Below, piece by piece: positions 7,454 to 16,910 of a DNA stretch of 64,000 nucleotides (the stretch's first letter is position 1; each line of letters opens with the position of its first letter). The notes beneath the pieces were generated by a model, which made no database searches, had not been told where the DNA came from, and saw only the letters and a list, made by a program, of their open reading frames with translations. Origin of the DNA: Amycolatopsis sp. QT-25. Its GTDB lineage: Bacteria; Actinomycetota; Actinomycetes; Mycobacteriales; Pseudonocardiaceae. The position numbers and the translations under genes are program-made. Where the stretch lies: assembly GCF_029369745.1 (NCBI RefSeq), contig NZ_CP120210.1, positions 1,550,001 to 1,614,000 on the forward strand, given 5' to 3'.

Positions 7454-9469
7454 TTACGCGGTGGTCATTTGGAGAATGGTCCAGCGCTGGTTGGCACTGC
7501 CGGTGCCGTCGTACTGGGAAATGCCCGCACCGTTTCCGGTCTGCCACCCGGTGACGTCGGCGAACTTGCCGGTCAGGGCGCTGGCGAGGCCGAGGGTGTT
7601 GTTGTCGCCTTGGACGAACACCCACTGCTGGGCGCCGCCGTAGTGGCAGCCGAACTGGATCAGCGGTGTGCCGTTGGCGACCTCGCCGTAGCGCACGTCG
7701 AGGCACTTCCCGGAGTTCTTGTTCTTCAAGCCGTACTTCTTGTCGCCCAAGGGGACCAGTTCCCAGACCTGTTTGACTCCGCCGGCGCAGTCCCAGAGTT
7801 CGGTGCCGGCGAGGTCGGCATTGGCGCCCTGGTTCGGCGTGCCCCAGACACCCGCGACCTGGACGCACCGGCCGGAGTGGACACCCTTGATCTGAATGGT
7901 GCCAAGTCGCATCTCGACGGTCCACGAGACGTGGGTCGGATCGATGAGGCGCCACCGCTGATCGATCGAGTTGGTGTTGGTGTACTGCACGATCAGGGTC
8001 GCGTTGCCGGTGCCCGAGTCGGCAGCGGTGGCGAACCGGCCGGAGCCGACGTTCTTCAGCTGGAACGTGCCGTCGGCGTTCTCCAGGAATTCCCAGCGCT
8101 GGTTCGGGTGGTCGTTGCACGGGTTCTGAATCACGTTGTCACCGGTGATGTCCAAGCACATCTTGGACGCGAGGTTCTGCAGACGGTACTGGCTGCCGCC
8201 GGTGGCCTGCAGCTCCCAGACCTGTTTCGGGCTGCGGGCACAGTCCCAGAGTTCGCCGCTGGCGCCGGGTGCGAGCGCGCCTTGGCCTGGCGTGTCCCAC
8301 AGGCCGGCGACCGAAAGGCAGCGGCCGGACTGGATGCCCTGCAGTTCGATGACTCGCTTGTCGGCGGGCTTGATCAGGTCGAGCTTGGCGGCGGCATGCT
8401 GGCCGGTGAGGAGGAACGTGTTGCGCTGTGCGGTGGTACCGGCGAGCGCGGCGCGGGCGGCGGCGACCAGGTTCGGCTGGTAGCCATCGCGTTCGGCCTT
8501 GTCGAGAATTACCCGGACCTGGCGTTCGGCCTCGATGGCGTCGAGGCGTTCCTGCTCGTCGATGTCCGCTTGGTGTGCCTGGTGCACGCCGGTGAAGATG
8601 AATGCCTTCCATGCGGCGGCGTCGCGGCTGTCGTAGGCGACCTGTGCGGCTGCCTTGACCTTGGGACCGGTGGCGCGCTTGATCACCTCGTAGATGAACT
8701 CGTGATCGGGCAGGTTCTTGAGTTCTTCGGTGGCCGTCGACTTCGTCGCGGCCGCCCAGGCGCGTTCCTTCGCCGCACGGTTCGCCTCGCGCTCGAGACG
8801 CTCACGTTCGAGTCGCTCGGCTTCTTCGATCTTGCGCTTCTTGTCGGCGGCGGACGCGGTGTAGATGCCCGTGACGACGAACTCTTGGCGCTGGTCGTCC
8901 GTGGAACCGGTCTTCAGGACGGCCGCTGCGCCCTTCTTGACGTCGCTGCCTTCTTCGGCCATCTCCCACAGCTTGAAGACGAAGTTCTCCAGTGACCCGT
9001 CGAGCTGCGCCTGGGGCACGGTGACCCAGCCGATCTCGGCCGCGGCGGCAAGTCGCTGACGGTCGCGCTCGGCCTTTTTCTCCAGCTCGATCTGGTCGAG
9101 CCGGGCGGCGTCGAAGATGCCGGTCTTGATGAAGTTGTAACAGGCCAGTTCGTCGGTCGAGTCGGCGAACGCCTTGAGCGCGGCAGCCTTGATCTGGCTG
9201 CCCTCGCGGGCCTTCTGCCACAAGGTGATCACGAAGTTCTTGTCGCTCATCACCGCCATTTCGGGCGTGAGGAGGAGGTTGAGCTCACGCGCGGCCGCGG
9301 CCTTTTCATCGGTGGTCGACTCCTGCACGGCCTGTGCGGAGGCCGTTGAGGACGGAGTGGACTCGGCCGCTTGTGCCGGGGCCGCGGCGACGCCACCAGC
9401 CAACGTTGCCGCGATGGATAGCGCGGCGATTCCACGCACGCCGCGACCGACCAGACTGAATCTGGACAA
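7454..9469 (-). CDS. Secreted ALF-repeat protein with two ricin-B lectin domains
   Basis: I place the start at TTG 9469: a GGGGGAG ribosome site lies 7 bases upstream and the protein then opens with a normal signal peptide (MSRFSLVGRG..., cleavage after APAQA). An ATG at 9541 would only add a non-signal extension. The mature protein of about 640 residues has ALF-type repeats (helical units of about 40 residues ending in motifs such as FIKTGIF, FVVTGIY, FIFTGVH, FLLTGQH) to about residue 370. Two ricin-type beta-trefoils follow (about 375-505 and 523-671) with repeated QSGRCLSV/HSGRCVQV, ELWDCA and QRW motifs. Lectin domains bind sugars, ALF repeats are known from actinobacterial polymorphic toxins, and no toxin tip is present. 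It diverges from the toxin operon and may be an accessory or surface-binding partner. Confidence 0.85.
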   Translation of the reverse strand: MSRFSLVGRGVRGIAALSIAATLAGGVAAAPAQAAESTPSSTASAQAVQESTTDEKAAAARELNLLLTPEMAVMSDKNFVITLWQKAREGSQIKAAALKAFADSTDELACYNFIKTGIFDAARLDQIELEKKAERDRQRLAAAAEIGWVTVPQAQLDGSLENFVFKLWEMAEEGSDVKKGAAAVLKTGSTDDQRQEFVVTGIYTASAADKKRKIEEAERLERERLEREANRAAKERAWAAATKSTATEELKNLPDHEFIYEVIKRATGPKVKAAAQVAYDSRDAAAWKAFIFTGVHQAHQADIDEQERLDAIEAERQVRVILDKAERDGYQPNLVAAARAALAGTTAQRNTFLLTGQHAAAKLDLIKPADKRVIELQGIQSGRCLSVAGLWDTPGQGALAPGASGELWDCARSPKQVWELQATGGSQYRLQNLASKMCLDITGDNVIQNPCNDHPNQRWEFLENADGTFQLKNVGSGRFATAADSGTGNATLIVQYTNTNSIDQRWRLIDPTHVSWTVEMRLGTIQIKGVHSGRCVQVAGVWGTPNQGANADLAGTELWDCAGGVKQVWELVPLGDKKYGLKNKNSGKCLDVRYGEVANGTPLIQFGCHYGGAQQWVFVQGDNNTLGLASALTGKFADVTGWQTGNGAGISQYDGTGSANQRWTILQMTTA

Positions 9470-9699
9470 AGAATTCTCCCCCTCTGGGACTAACGAAATT
9501 CGCCCTATTGGACTACGTCGTAAGTAGTGCCTCGACGTCATTAGTCAATGCTTCCCGAACTTTGACACGGCTCACGCGGGAGCAGCAACTGTGAGTGGTC
9601 TAGATCACTGATCATCTGCGTTCGATGCGTGCTAAGAATTAGGCGGGCGTTCTTGCTCGTCAGGCTGTTTGTTCGGGGGATTAGTTTAGGGGGAACAAA

Positions 9700-10782
9700 T
9701 TGGGCCGTCATGTACTCATGCGCACGGCGCTGGCTGCTGTGATCGCTGCCGGAGGGATCGTTTCGGTTGGCTCGTCCGCGGCGGCGGCAGGAGATGTCAT
9801 CGTCGCGACTGATCCTGCTGACCAGGTGGAACAGGCAGAGCGCAGCCGGGTCCGGCGGATAGCGACGCGGGACTACCGGCCGGAAGTAACGGCAGAGGCC
9901 TGGCACGCGATACTCAGTTCCAGAGGAGCCGAGGCGATCAGGGAATTCCTGGATTTCGGGTATCAGAAGGCGAAGAATCGAGCGGCGGAGACAGTCGCCC
10001 GTAATACCCGTTACATTGGGGATGTCAACAGGTTTTCGATTCCCGGAAGTGCGGTGCGCGCTACGTCTACCCGCATTCTGCAGGGCTCGGACGCCGAAAA
10101 GGCCGACTACGTCCAGAGCGGTCTCGCGAAAGCGCAAGAACTCGACCGAATCAACGACAACAGGTACGAAGAGAAGTTCGCCGCGCAGGTCCAAGCCGAC
10201 CGTGACTACGTGACCGATCTCGCCACACGCGATCCCGGTCCACAGGTACGCGCTGCCGCTGGGCGCGCGTTGTCGGTCGGTGATGACGTCGCGATCGGGT
10301 TGTTCTTCAAGTACTACTGGGCGAGCGCCGCGAAGCTGGACGACGAGGCGTTCCGCCGTAACGCGGCCGATCTGGACGCCGTGTGGCACAGCAAGATCCG
10401 GCTGCTGACCGAGGCCGCGCTGGCCGCTGAGAAGGCGGAACGTGAATCGAGCGGCGAGCTCGCGCGCAAGGCACGCGCCGACGCGATCGCCGCGTGGCGT
10501 TCGATCGACGGCCAAGCTGGTCAGTCGTCCGTGGACTGGGCGGCCGAACGGGACAAGGCGGCTTCCCAGGCCGCGGCGTGGGCCGAGGTCGCCGCGCACG
10601 CCCGTGCCGCGACGACCGGGCAGGACTGGGCGAGTGTCATCGCCCGCGCCGAGCAGGGCAACACATCGTGGGCCGATGAGGCCGAGTGGGCCGTCCAGCA
10701 GGCCGGCGTCTGGCAGGCGATCGCCGCGCAAGCACGAGCGAACGCCGCCGCGGCCACCGATCGGGACAGAGGGGATCAGTAA
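9700..10782 (+). CDS. Secreted ALF-repeat protein (no toxin tip)
   Basis: Start TTG 9700 follows a strong AGGGGGA site. 360 residues: signal peptide MRTALAAVIAAGGIVSVG...AAAAG, then ALF-type repeats (IREFLDFGYQKAK, KADYVQSGLAKAQ, IGLFFKYYWASAA), then an alanine/tryptophan-rich helical tail with repeated DWA/WAEVAAHARA-like units. The stop is four bases before the next gene's ATG, so the two are one operon. It resembles the N-terminal half of the neighbouring large toxin and may be its partner, chaperone or a truncated paralogue. No catalytic motif seen. Confidence 0.8.
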   Translation: MGRHVLMRTALAAVIAAGGIVSVGSSAAAAGDVIVATDPADQVEQAERSRVRRIATRDYRPEVTAEAWHAILSSRGAEAIREFLDFGYQKAKNRAAETVARNTRYIGDVNRFSIPGSAVRATSTRILQGSDAEKADYVQSGLAKAQELDRINDNRYEEKFAAQVQADRDYVTDLATRDPGPQVRAAAGRALSVGDDVAIGLFFKYYWASAAKLDDEAFRRNAADLDAVWHSKIRLLTEAALAAEKAERESSGELARKARADAIAAWRSIDGQAGQSSVDWAAERDKAASQAAAWAEVAAHARAATTGQDWASVIARAEQGNTSWADEAEWAVQQAGVWQAIAAQARANAAAATDRDRGDQ

Positions 10783-10786
10783 CCGC

Positions 10787-13700
10787 ATGAACAAGACATC
10801 TACTGGCGCCGCGATGTGGCGCAGATCCGTGACGGCCGTGGTCCTCACGATGATCATGGCGTTGCTGGGCGGTCTTGCCCCCGCCGAAGCTGCTGCAAGG
10901 CCCGCGACGGCGCCGGCCGGCGCGGCCATGGCCACCGTGGCGGAGGATCCCCCTCCCCTCGACGACGAGGACCAGTTCAACCGCGAACTGGTCGAGGACA
11001 TCGCCAAACACGCGCCCGACATCGAAGTCCGGGAAGCCGCCCAGGCGGCACTGGACACGAACGACCCAGCGAGGATCCTCTGGTTTCTGGACTACGGCGA
11101 GGCAGAGGCCAAGGCCAAGGCCGCGGAACGCAAACGTGCCACCGCCGCGAAGAACCGGGAACTGGTCCAAAGCTGGGCGAAGACCGGCGGCCCGCACGTC
11201 CGGGCTGGGGCGCAGGCGGCGCTCGATTCCGGCGACGACACGACGATCGCCGACTTCGTGGCCTATGGCAAGGAAATCGCCGAGAAGCAGGACCAGAAGG
11301 ACGCTGAGGACTCGAAGGCCGAGCAGGATCGCATCATCGGCCGCGTCCAGGAAATGGTCGCGCACGGCGGTCCGCAGGTGCAGGTCGAGGGCGAAGCGAT
11401 CCTGCTCACCGGCGACTACGCCCGCATCCGCGAGTTCTACCTGACCGGTTACGCCGAGGCGAACCAGCGCGACCACGATTTCCAGCAGGTCATCGAGAAG
11501 GCGCTGGAGGATCGCAACAAGGCGATCACCGAGCTCAACGCCTTGGCACGACGTGCGGAAGCCGCGGCGGACGCACGGGCCGAGATCATGCGCGCGAACA
11601 TCAACGCCGTCAAGGTCATGGAAGACGGCCTGTTCGCGATGCAGATGGCCGTGAAGGCGGCGCACAAGGCCGACAAGATCTTCCAGGAAGACAAGCCCGG
11701 CCGCGCCAACGGCGCCAAGGGGCGAAACCAGGACATCGACGCGTTGCGTGCCGAGGCGACGGAGTACGCCGCGCGCGGCGGCCGCATCGCCGGGGAAGCC
11801 CGGGGTATCAACACCCAGGTCCACAACGCCGCGGCCCGCCTCGTCGAGACAGGTCTGACCAACGGCCTGGACTGGGCCAAGGTCACCATCGGCATCACGC
11901 ATGCCGTCGAGGCGGCCGCGCTGGCGGCGGAGACCGCACAGCACGCGATCGAGGCGACGCTGGCCGACAGCCGCGCGCTCGACGCGGACCGCAACGCGCA
12001 GGAGCACGCGAACAACGCTCACAAGTACCGCGCGGAAGCCGAACGCCAGGCGCAGCGGGCACTCGACCTGGCCGCGGCGGCGAGGGTCCAGCGTGACATC
12101 GCCCTCGTGGCCCGCGATCGCGCCGAACAGCAGAAGAACCTCGCCGCCCAAAAGGCGGTGCAGGCCAAGCAACACGCCGCGAACGCCCGCACCGCCCGGT
12201 CGAACGCGCAGGGCGCGGCCAAGAACGCGATCGCCAAGTCCAAGGACGCCACCACCGCCTACAACAACGCTGTCCAGCACAAGGCCGACATGGACGAGAC
12301 GGTCCAGAAAGCCGCGAGGCTCGGGAAGGAACTCGAGGTCGCCGAGGGTCTCTTCGGGCAGCACGTCCGGGTCTATCACGAGTACGAAAAGCTCCTGGTC
12401 GTAGCGCATAAGAAGGCTGAGGATCTCGGCGGCGAGGCATGGGACGAGTACCGGCGCATCGAGGGCGACACCAATCAAGCCAAGGCCGCGGCCGCCCAGT
12501 CGGAAGCGTGGGCGAGCCGTGCCAGGGCCGCGGCGGCCACTGCGCGTGCCGAGGCACAGCGGGCGACGAACGCGGCGAACGCGGCGCACCAGGCGGCACT
12601 ACGCGCAAACCAGGAAGCGGTGACGGCACGCCGCGCCGCCGACGAGACGAATCGTCTCGCGGTGGAGGTTGCCAACGCGGCTGTCGCTTCCAACGCCGCG
12701 GCCGAAATGGTGCAGAGCGAGGCCGAGTCGGCGGTACGTGAGGCCAACCAGTCTGTGTACCAGTCCATGATCGCGGACCGGGCGGCGGCCGCAGCGGCTG
12801 CTTCGGCCGAATTGGTCATCGACCCCGTGCGGGCGGCGGAGAGCATCCTCAAACCGTTCGCTGCGATCAACGCCGACGCACGACGGGCGCTGGCAGGTGC
12901 TGCTGAAGCGCTGCTCATCAGCGAGGAGCAGTCTCGCCTCGCGCGGGAGAAGGCGACCGAGGCGGCCGCAGCGGCGGTCCGCGCGCAGAAGGCGGCAGAT
13001 GAGGCCGTCGCCGACGTCAAGCCGGCTTACGAGGCTGCCGCTCGCGCCGTCAACGCTGCGAACGTCGCCGCTCAGGACGCACTCACCGCCAACGACGCGG
13101 CGAACACGGCGGCGCAGCACGCGAACGCCGCGTCAGGTTCGGCGGCCACGGCCGCGCAGTGGGCGAACTCGGCCCGTTCGGACGCGACGCTGGCGACCCG
13201 GTCCGCCAACGCGGCGAGCGCTGCGGCCGCTGCGGCGGGCCAGGCGGCGGGAGCGGCGGAGAGGCTCCGCAGCGCGGCGCTGGAAGTCGCCAAGGGTTTC
13301 GACGCCTTCGAGAATTCGATCGTCGAGCGTCTGAACCAGGTCACTGACCTGAGGAAGCGTTACGACGAGGCCGTGCGCCTCGCCGCGGCGGAAGCCGACC
13401 GCAAGCGTCAGGAGCTGAACGAGCTGACGTTGCACAATCTGGCAGGCGCACTCGTCTGCAGGGTGTCCACGTCGCTCCCGCCTTGCCAGGAACTGCTGGC
13501 CAAGGTCAAGGGACAGCTCGGCCCGGCACTCGACGCCTTGGGCAACTACGTCGAGGACTGGTTCTGGTGCACCTCCGGTATCGACGAGAGCGCTTGCCAG
13601 CGGTATCACGAAAAGTCGAAGAAGGCTCTCGAGTTCACTTGGGAGGCGATCAAGGGTTTCGCCGAGGCCGCGGTCAGCCCGTTCGTCACCGTGTGGGAGG

Positions 13701-15082
13701 TCGGCGGTTGCGTCGTCTCGGGCGTCGACTCGGGTGACTGGTCCAAGTGCAAGGCGATTCTCGACGGCGCGATCTACACCATCGAGAACCCGTACATGTG
13801 GATCAATCTGCCCGAATGGCAGACCAACCCGGGCAAGGCGTTCGGCGGGCTTCTGTTCGACGCCGCCGCCGCCGCGGCCACCATCTACGCGGGCGGTTCC
13901 GGCGGCGCGGCTTGGAAGACCGTCCGAACTTTGTCGAAGAAGATCGACGGAGGCTCCGGCCCGCTGTCGCAGATGGTAGCAGGCCTGGAGCGCTATGCGG
14001 TCAAGCTGCACGAGTCCGTCCGCGACAAGTTGCCGAACGCGGTCGGTGAACTACTCAACCTGAAGGCGCGTTTCGACAACGGCGACGCCAAGTTCGACGG
14101 CGCCATCGCGGTCGTCGACGATCGGCTGTACCGGATGGAGCCTTTCGCGATCCGGCCGGAAGGCACGCCGAACCTCGTCGACGGGGCGACCATCCGCCTC
14201 GAAGGCGGCACGCTGCGGATCGAGAACGGCCTGGCGAAACTCGACGGCGCCAAACTGAAAGTCGAGCCGCCGAAGCAGTGCGTCGTCGGTGTCGCGGTCC
14301 GTGCGGCCGCTGGTTGTGGTGGTGGCTACCCCCAGCCGGTCGAGGGTCCGGACGGCTACAAGCACGACCTCGGCAAGCTGAAGATCAGACTCAGCCCGGA
14401 GGAGAACAAGTGGGCCAACGACCTGCTCGACAAGGCCAAGGCGGCCGCGCCGGACGTCACCAGGTCCGTCGAGCAGGTCGCGGCTAGAACGGGCGGACAG
14501 CGCTACGGCAAGCAAGGAAGCGAGCTGAAGTCCCCAGAATCGCTTAAGCGCAAACTGTTCGAGGAGCTACAACCAGAGAAAGACGGGATCGGCAACAAGC
14601 CGATCTCCGCGATCGAGCACGAGATGAACGACTCCGTCCGGTACACGATCTCGTTCGCGAATCACGACTACGCGTCGCGCGTACTGGCCGCTCTCGACGA
14701 GTTCGGGAGGAGCTACCAGCTCGTCAAGCTGAAGAACTTCTGGAAAAGGAATATGGCAGAGGGCGGCAAGACCGACGGCTATCCTGGCATCAACGTCACG
14801 TTCAAGACGCCTGGCGGGTTGCTGTTCGAGGTTCAATTCCACACGCCGGACGGCCTCCGCGCCAAGGATTTGGAAACACCGAACTACGAGGACCGCCGAG
14901 CGAACCGAGCCGCGCAGAAAGTGATCGAGAACAATACGAATTTGTCCCGGGAGGAGAAGGAGGTGAGATTGAGGGTCCTGCAAGAGGAGCAGGAGGAACT
15001 CGAGCAGCAGAAAAGGCGGATTTGGGGCGAGGTGCCAAGGCCGGTCGGCGCGATCTTGATCGACGAAGTGCCCAGGGGCTGA
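10787..15082 (+). CDS. Polymorphic toxin: ALF repeats, long coiled coil, RelA/SpoT-like C-terminal toxin domain
   Basis: I start at ATG 10787 (GGGGAT site, four bases after the previous stop). The frame is open upstream to 10442, but that part reads as out-of-frame sequence of the preceding gene. 1431 residues: signal peptide to about AEAAARP; ALF repeats to about 230 (ILWFLDYGEAEAK, IADFVAYGKEIAE, IREFYLTGYAEAN); a very alanine-rich coiled coil to about 880; a short Cys-containing linker; then a distinct tip. The last 180 residues carry RelA/SpoT synthetase-like marks: SELKSPESLKRKL, DSVRYTI at about 1283, LVKLKNFWKR, DGYPGINV and FEVQFHT at about 1347, in the family's order (K-SPES-K, D-x-R, K..Y..GY, E-x-Q-x-R/H-T). 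Predicted to transfer pyrophosphate to a nucleotide or RNA, by analogy with Tas1/FaRel toxins. The final Arg of the usual EVQIRT is His here. Confidence 0.83.
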   Translation: MNKTSTGAAMWRRSVTAVVLTMIMALLGGLAPAEAAARPATAPAGAAMATVAEDPPPLDDEDQFNRELVEDIAKHAPDIEVREAAQAALDTNDPARILWFLDYGEAEAKAKAAERKRATAAKNRELVQSWAKTGGPHVRAGAQAALDSGDDTTIADFVAYGKEIAEKQDQKDAEDSKAEQDRIIGRVQEMVAHGGPQVQVEGEAILLTGDYARIREFYLTGYAEANQRDHDFQQVIEKALEDRNKAITELNALARRAEAAADARAEIMRANINAVKVMEDGLFAMQMAVKAAHKADKIFQEDKPGRANGAKGRNQDIDALRAEATEYAARGGRIAGEARGINTQVHNAAARLVETGLTNGLDWAKVTIGITHAVEAAALAAETAQHAIEATLADSRALDADRNAQEHANNAHKYRAEAERQAQRALDLAAAARVQRDIALVARDRAEQQKNLAAQKAVQAKQHAANARTARSNAQGAAKNAIAKSKDATTAYNNAVQHKADMDETVQKAARLGKELEVAEGLFGQHVRVYHEYEKLLVVAHKKAEDLGGEAWDEYRRIEGDTNQAKAAAAQSEAWASRARAAAATARAEAQRATNAANAAHQAALRANQEAVTARRAADETNRLAVEVANAAVASNAAAEMVQSEAESAVREANQSVYQSMIADRAAAAAAASAELVIDPVRAAESILKPFAAINADARRALAGAAEALLISEEQSRLAREKATEAAAAAVRAQKAADEAVADVKPAYEAAARAVNAANVAAQDALTANDAANTAAQHANAASGSAATAAQWANSARSDATLATRSANAASAAAAAAGQAAGAAERLRSAALEVAKGFDAFENSIVERLNQVTDLRKRYDEAVRLAAAEADRKRQELNELTLHNLAGALVCRVSTSLPPCQELLAKVKGQLGPALDALGNYVEDWFWCTSGIDESACQRYHEKSKKALEFTWEAIKGFAEAAVSPFVTVWEVGGCVVSGVDSGDWSKCKAILDGAIYTIENPYMWINLPEWQTNPGKAFGGLLFDAAAAAATIYAGGSGGAAWKTVRTLSKKIDGGSGPLSQMVAGLERYAVKLHESVRDKLPNAVGELLNLKARFDNGDAKFDGAIAVVDDRLYRMEPFAIRPEGTPNLVDGATIRLEGGTLRIENGLAKLDGAKLKVEPPKQCVVGVAVRAAAGCGGGYPQPVEGPDGYKHDLGKLKIRLSPEENKWANDLLDKAKAAAPDVTRSVEQVAARTGGQRYGKQGSELKSPESLKRKLFEELQPEKDGIGNKPISAIEHEMNDSVRYTISFANHDYASRVLAALDEFGRSYQLVKLKNFWKRNMAEGGKTDGYPGINVTFKTPGGLLFEVQFHTPDGLRAKDLETPNYEDRRANRAAQKVIENNTNLSREEKEVRLRVLQEEQEELEQQKRRIWGEVPRPVGAILIDEVPRG

Positions 15083-15096
15083 CAACGGCCACAATA

Positions 15097-15128
15097 GATG
15101 TGCCCCTGGCGCCTGCCAGGGGCACATC
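15097..15128. terminator. Perfect 14-bp hairpin between toxin and immunity genes
   Basis: GATGTGCCCCTGGC (15097-15110) pairs perfectly with 15115-15128 around a GCCT loop, 14 bases after the toxin stop and 21 before the next start. A GC-rich stem of this strength should block or slow polymerase, although no U-run follows. It would give the toxin and immunity genes unequal expression. Confidence 0.65.
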
Positions 15129-15149
15129 GAATCGAGAGACGAGGTTCAG

Positions 15150-15665
15150 GTGAGTCCTGAGTACCAGTACTACGCCATTTCCATCAGGGGCAACGACCTG
15201 GGACTTGGGCCGACGCAGATTTGCCGTCGGTGGGTGGACGAGGACGGGCGGCACGATGAGGTGTACACCAAAGCGGCATCGTGGTCCGCCACATCGGAGT
15301 TGATCGAGGCGGAGTCCGGTCAGTTCGAGACCGAGGCACGCGCGATCTCAGCGAGGTTGGCATTGAGTCTCGTAGAGATCCAGAGCGGTCGTGGCGTCAG
15401 TTACGAACCATCCGACGGGAGGTACAGCTACTTTGCCTGGCTGGCTGACGACAAGTCTTCATTGGACGACGCGCGGCAGGTCATCCGGACGTGGAAGAGT
15501 CCTCAGGGGTACAGCATGGAGGAGTCGTACACGTTCGATTCCGGGTGGGAGAGGAGTTATCTATACCAGGACGTACGTGACGCGCGCAAGAGCGGCTGGC
15601 TGATGTCGATCACCGAGGAAGACGTCGAGCGGTTCAAGGAGATCGTGGCTGAGAGGCGGAGCTAG
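15150..15665 (+). CDS. Probable immunity protein for the RelA-like toxin
   Basis: 171 residues from GTG 15150, preceded by a GGTTCAGG stretch. Soluble and acidic, with no signal peptide, and rich in aromatic residues (EYQYYAISIRGND, WSATSELIEAE, YSYFAWLADDKSSLDDAR). No family recognised. The call rests on place: it directly follows a polymorphic toxin, on the same strand, 67 bases downstream, with the size and cytoplasmic character expected of an immunity protein. A hairpin separates the genes, so it may also use a separate promoter. Confidence 0.6.
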   Translation: MSPEYQYYAISIRGNDLGLGPTQICRRWVDEDGRHDEVYTKAASWSATSELIEAESGQFETEARAISARLALSLVEIQSGRGVSYEPSDGRYSYFAWLADDKSSLDDARQVIRTWKSPQGYSMEESYTFDSGWERSYLYQDVRDARKSGWLMSITEEDVERFKEIVAERRS

Positions 15666-15804
15666 GGCTGATGATCATGGCTTCCGCCCTCGGCCTCGTC
15701 TCTAGTGGTGCAGCCGTTCCTGATGTTGAGCGAAGTAAAGGGCAAGAAGCCAGGCAGTGTGTTGCCGGGCTTTCGGCAGAGCGACGATCAATAGTGGCCA
15801 CCGC

Positions 15805-15995
15805 ACTCACCTCAAACGGCACGACGTGCCGATGCGGCGGCGCGGGCTGTCGCCGGAGCAGGTCGACGACGCCATCCACCTCTACAACCTCGGCTGGTCC
15901 TTGCGCGAGTGGGCGAACACCTGGGCGTCAACCACACCACCGTGCTGACCAATTTCGGGAACGCGGCATCCCGCTCGAGACAGCCACGGACGACC
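15805..15995 (+). pseudogene. Recombinase (resolvase-type) C-terminal remnant
   Basis: Three frames in succession spell the C-terminal helix-turn-helix of a serine-recombinase-like protein: [20 protein letters not shown] then WSLREW in one frame, [12 protein letters not shown] in the next, FRERGIPLETATD in a third. The usual order is [26 protein letters not shown]...LRERGI. At least two frameshifts and loss of the catalytic domain make this non-functional. Confidence 0.6.
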
Positions 15996-16059
15996 ACGAT
16001 CTTGACCGCGCGAGAAGGTTGACGTTCTGGGCCGGAATAGCTGCGGCGTGAGGCCCCGG

Positions 16060-16480
16060 CGATGCCACCTACGCCGTCGCGCCACTGCAGGACATCACTC
16101 TGTCCCTGAAGGTGACCGCGTGGGCCTGGTCGGACACGACGGCGCCGGCACGTCGACCTTGCTGCGGTTGCTGTCCGGCATCCACGAGCCGACCCGCGGA
16201 AGCTACCCGGGTCGCCGGCCGGATCGCGCCCGTGTTCGACCTCGGCGTCGGGCTGGACCCCGAGGTCTCGGGCCGCGAGAACATCCTGATCCGGAGCCTG
16301 TTCCTGGGAAAGAATCGCAGACAGATGGAGAAGTGGATCGACGACTACCTGCACCTGCCCTTGCGTACCTACTTCGCTGGCATGCGGGTACGCCTTGCGC
16401 TCGGCGTCGTGACCACCATCGACCCCGAGATCCTCATTCTCGACGAGGGCCTGGGCGCTGGGCCTGCACGGCGACGCACG
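16060..16480 (+). pseudogene. Decayed ABC transporter ATPase (Wzt/TagH type)
   Basis: One frame gives PEGDRVGLVGHDGAGTSTLL then RLLSGIHEPTRGSY, a Walker A region with GHDGAGTST in place of G-NGAGKST. Another frame continues with GRIAPVFDLGVGLDPEVSGR, ENILIRSLFLG, YLHLPLRTYFAGMRVRLAL and DPEILILDEGLG, that is Q-loop, signature and Walker B regions typical of O-antigen/teichoic-acid export ATPases. About 15 residues are missing before YLHLPL, the Walker lysine is lost and several frameshifts are present. The cognate permease is absent. Confidence 0.68.
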
Positions 16481-16910
16481 AGGCGGCCCGCCCGGCATCC
16501 GGCTGTGCCTTCACCACGACGTCCTCGCCCATCGGCCAGCCGCATCGCGAACACCGCCGATATCGACCGCTCTGCGGACACCACGCTGACTGGCTCGTCT
16601 CCCAGATGAGCTACGCACCAGCCCGGCAGCCAGTCCGGCAGGTCGTCCAGCGCCATGACGAGGACTGTGCCATGCGCCGAACACAGCGGAAGCGATCATC
16701 GTCAGCTCTTCTGAGGTTGGCCGGACTCGATCGGTCACGGTTATTTCCCGGCCTTTGTCTTCATGGCCGTCCGGCGGGGACCGTGGCGCCGACGTCGAAC
16801 CACGAGCCGGATCCAGGCTGGGACAATCCCACACGCCAGGGCGAAGAATGCGGCACCGACTAGGGCGTGTCCTGCGGATCTTTCTCATGATCGTGTGCAG
16901 ATGATGGTGT

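Noticed and set aside
10442..10786. Upstream extension of the ALF toxin
   Set aside because: Overlaps the previous gene in another frame, is Arg/Pro-rich, and the ATG at 10787 starts a proper signal peptide.
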